From: CALGSZ01 sp042408955
GTDB lineage: Bacteria; Chloroflexota; Chloroflexia; Thermomicrobiales; UBA6265
DNA: 15,916 bases
NCBI GenBank assembly: GCA_042408955.1
Contig: JBHOQQ010000041.1
Location: 1-15,916, forward strand
Reading direction: 5' to 3'
Shown piece by piece: positions 13,900 through 15,916 of the stretch (position 1 is the stretch's first letter; each line of letters begins with the position of its first letter). The notes below the pieces were generated by a model, which was given only the letters and a program-made list of their open reading frames with translations, had not been told where the DNA came from and ran no database searches. The translations under genes were made by a program, and so were the position numbers.

Positions 13900-13928
13900 A
13901 ACGGCCGGTGCGTGAAACACCGGCCGTT
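13900..13928 (+). terminator. intrinsic-type terminator after the FAD oxidase
   Basis: AACGGCCGGTG (13900-13910), loop CGTGAAA, CACCGGCCGTT (13918-13928): a perfect 11-bp stem starting 12 nt after the stop and followed by the T-leaning GTCATCTC. The clearest terminator in the window. With its A/T ends it could work in both directions. Confidence 0.7.
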
Positions 13929-14319
13929 GTCATCTCCGAGGGCGGTTGCCGCGCGTATTCTCCGCGCCTGCAGGGTTCCTGAGTTCCGGAACCGGTTGGC
14001 AGTGCCGCTCGCACTGCCGCGAGAGTCCCCGCACAATCGTAGTGGACGTTCGTGATTTGCACACAGTCCTCGCGTCGCGAAACCACTCCCCTTCCTGGCG
14101 CGTTCCCAGAAGTACCAAGCTCGCGAGCTCTGGAGCCTACCGACCCGAGCCGCCAGCGCATCTGGCTGGCTGCAAGGTGAAAGGAGGAGACCAGAGACAT
14201 CACCCACCTCTGCACGATCTGAGCCGTCCCGCTCGATCGCGGCGGCCATTGCGCCCTCAGCATCGAGTGAGATGACGGCGAACGCGTCCACACGCCACGT
14301 TGCGGCTTGGAGGAATGCT
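13929..14319. other. gene-free spacer before the Tat-exported protein
   Basis: About 390 bp with no credible gene. A strong Shine-Dalgarno-like AAAGGAGG at 14180-14187 has no start codon at a usable distance. Several inverted repeats occur, for example GCTCGCGAGC at 14119-14128 and CAGTGCC...GGCACTG-like pairing at 14000-14020. The minus strand from about 14275 down to 14045 shows a weak T-box-like pattern (see findings). Confidence 0.6.
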
Positions 14320-15726
14320 ATGGACGGTCCGCGGTTTTATGCGCTTGCCCGCCCAGTGCTCGGTAGTGCGCCCCATCGTTTCGGTGGCGCACGGCATCAA
14401 GTGACACGCCGGCAAATCTTAAAGGGACTCGGAGGCTTGTCGCTCGCCATGCTGGGAAACCGTCATCTGGCAGACAATGCGGCCGCTGCTCGGGCTCTCC
14501 CGGCGGCCGCACTGTCTCCTGCCACGCTCGGCAATCCGGCTGGCCGGGTGCTGCTCCCCGGTGATGCCGGTCTGCACGACTTTAGCCTGGATTTCTCGCT
14601 CGCCGGGCCACCGGCGGTCTTCTTCTTCCCTGGAGATACGCCTGGGTGGTCGCAGGAGGTTGCCAGCGCCGTGGATGGCTTCGCGTTCGGCTACGCGTCC
14701 ATCCTCTCGGGCATGGCTGGCGGCTCTCGCCCGGGGCGCGCCGTGCAGGTCTGCGTCCACCACGGCTTCCCGTCAACAAGCGATGCCGATATTGCCTGGT
14801 CCAGCCTCACCGCGGCACTGATCAGCGCCGATGGCAGAGGCCGGGCGCGAAAGGCCAAAGTCAGAAATCTCGACGTGGTGGAAATCATCGCGGTCAGTGG
14901 CGAGCGGTCGATCTTGGCAACCGTCGCTGCCGATATCTTCGCGGCGGTGGTTGTGGCTTCGCGCGCGGGCGCCGACCTTGTGACCGTGGCCATCGCCGAC
15001 TTCACGGGTACGATGCCGACAACCGACGAATGCGTCAAGCTCGCCGAGGAAGAGGCAAAGAAGGTCAAGCGGCGGCATCAGGATGCTCCTGATCCGGAGT
15101 CCCACTATTTCCGGCAATGGCTGCCAGGTTTCGGAATCGCCGCTGCCACGGCCAGAGCGCCGTTCTTTTCCTGGCCGGTTGTGCTCAGGAACGAGCCAGT
15201 GCCGTTCTCGACGGATACCGCTGAGACGTTGCAGCAGCGGCGCCAGGCGAGCGCGGGCGTCCTGTATCAGAGCCAGATCGAAGGTCCACTTCCCGAGGCG
15301 GCGCCGCTCTTCAACGCGCATGGGCTGTATTACTCGGGGCAAGCGAGCTTCTTCGACAGCTTCGAGCAGGCTGAAAGCTATGTCGCCGAAACGTCGGCCC
15401 GGCTACGCGCCGGCTTGCCAGGCATCTCGCTCTCTAAGGTGAGTGCTACCCCGTCCGAGCGCCGGTATACCTACAAGCTTCCTAGCCAGCTCGGCACGCT
15501 CTGCGGTTACGTATTGCACCGTCTCGTTCTCGACCTGCCGTATCCGATCAGCTTTGTCCTGCACGTGCTGGCCGTGCCCGCCGCTCAGGACACGAAGGCG
15601 TTGCCGGCGAAGCAGGTGCGGGACCGGCTTGATCCCGTGATCCAGCAGATGGGGGATGGGCTCCACGCAACGCTCGTCAATCCAGCAGGCGCCCCGCTGA
15701 TCATTCCTGTGAACTCGTACGTGTGA
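14320..15726 (+). CDS. Tat-exported protein of unknown function
   Basis: I do not recognise this 468-aa protein. The N-terminus carries a twin-arginine signal: VTRRQILKGLGG with R30-R31, followed by a hydrophobic stretch to about residue 46. It is therefore probably folded in the cytoplasm, perhaps with a cofactor or partner, and then exported. The mature part shows a long alternating hydrophobic region (about 185-230: VVEIIAVSG, DIFAAVVVASR, DLVTVAIADFTG) and a charged helix (238-254). A second region (about 335-420) ends in hydrophobic strands. There are three cysteines (C145, C238, C395) and no known catalytic motif. The start is ATG 14320 with GGAGGA at 14309-14314. The longer ATG 14272 lacks a comparable site. 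The gene stands alone between a terminator and a repeat region. Confidence 0.85.
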   Translation: MDGPRFYALARPVLGSAPHRFGGARHQVTRRQILKGLGGLSLAMLGNRHLADNAAAARALPAAALSPATLGNPAGRVLLPGDAGLHDFSLDFSLAGPPAVFFFPGDTPGWSQEVASAVDGFAFGYASILSGMAGGSRPGRAVQVCVHHGFPSTSDADIAWSSLTAALISADGRGRARKAKVRNLDVVEIIAVSGERSILATVAADIFAAVVVASRAGADLVTVAIADFTGTMPTTDECVKLAEEEAKKVKRRHQDAPDPESHYFRQWLPGFGIAAATARAPFFSWPVVLRNEPVPFSTDTAETLQQRRQASAGVLYQSQIEGPLPEAAPLFNAHGLYYSGQASFFDSFEQAESYVAETSARLRAGLPGISLSKVSATPSERRYTYKLPSQLGTLCGYVLHRLVLDLPYPISFVLHVLAVPAAQDTKALPAKQVRDRLDPVIQQMGDGLHATLVNPAGAPLIIPVNSYV

Positions 15727-15916
15727 CGAGGAGGGAGCCGTCAGCTACAGATGGGGGCTACGGGCTGGGGGTTAGGGGAAGGTTCGAGCTTCGAGCGACG
15801 AGCTTCGAGTGGTGAGCTATCAGCCGTCAGCATTCAGCCGTCAGGTCGCGATGCATCGCGCTCCTACGACTTCTGACCGGGCGCGATCGATCGCGTCGCT
15901 GCAATGCCTGACGGCT
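15727..15916. repeat. short tandem and palindromic repeats at the window end
   Basis: CGAGCTTCGAG occurs at 15785-15795 and 15799-15809, a 14-nt period. CAGCCGTCAG occurs at 15821-15830 and 15835-15844, also a 14-nt period. Two perfect 14-bp palindromes follow: CGCGATGCATCGCG (15847-15860) and CGCGATCGATCGCG (15882-15895). The last 13 bases repeat 2996-3008 exactly. The array is cut by the window edge. Confidence 0.75.

Noticed and set aside
14180..14187. AAAGGAGG as a ribosome-binding site for a small gene
   Set aside because: No ATG, GTG or TTG follows within a usable distance in the next 15 nt.
14272..14319. Upstream extension of the Tat protein to ATG 14272
   Set aside because: ATG 14320 has GGAGGA 5 nt upstream. 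The longer form would make an already long Tat n-region even longer.
1..15916. tRNA, rRNA or insertion-sequence genes
   Set aside because: No cloverleaf pattern with a T-loop, no rRNA-like stretch and no transposase reading frame was found on reading both strands by eye.

Overview
The window is a GC-rich bacterial chromosome segment. Three things point to Chloroflexota, most likely a Thermomicrobia-type lineage (Sphaerobacter, Thermomicrobium and relatives). These are Tat-exported peptide-type binding proteins, many short palindromic intergenic repeats (GAGATTCC...GGAATGAC, TTTA-loop hairpins, CGCGATGCATCGCG-type palindromes), and a mosaic of short operons. The assignment is an inference from style, not a database match.

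Layout. (1) 1-268: a strongly foldable leader upstream of a DeaD-type DEAD-box RNA helicase (269-2536). The helicase has a disordered N-terminus, a DbpA-type RNA-binding domain and an Arg/Glu/Gly-rich tail. (2) 2537-3309: about 770 bp without a gene, packed with hairpins and repeat families, including a 52-bp element present twice. (3) 3310-9444: a complete five-gene peptide/oligosaccharide-type ABC importer split into two divergent units. Two ATPases (OppF-like, OppD-like) are on the minus strand. A Tat-exported solute-binding protein and two permeases (DppB/OppB-like, DppC/OppC-like) are on the plus strand. The 241-bp divergent spacer carries a good sigma-70-type promoter and a 7-8-7 palindrome abutting its -35 box. 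A perfect 11-bp hairpin separates the binding-protein gene from the permeases. (4) 9549-11769: folC, an unrecognised 170-aa protein and a DUF503 (YlxP-like) protein, joined by 1-nt and 4-nt stop/start overlaps. (5) 11770-12471: mostly repeats. (6) 12472-13887: a BBE-type FAD-linked oxidase, followed by a clear hairpin terminator. (7) 13929-14319: a gene-free spacer whose minus strand shows a weak T-box-like core. (8) 14320-15726: a Tat-exported protein of unknown function. (9) 15727-15916: tandem short repeats and two perfect 14-bp palindromes, cut by the window edge.

How it works together. The transporter genes make a whole uptake machine, probably with the binding protein expressed above the permeases. 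The folC cluster is a housekeeping unit (folate polyglutamylation plus an RNA/ribosome-associated small protein). The helicase is an RNA-remodelling gene that may be controlled by its own leader. Several obvious longest-ORF starts are wrong. Ribosome-binding sites or stop/start overlaps place the starts at 5723, 7588, 10967, 11476, 12472 and 14320. I did not find a clear novel multi-gene system. The most interesting unknowns are the 170-aa protein in the folC cluster, the Tat-exported 468-aa protein, the structured helicase leader, the operator-like palindrome and the repeat families.
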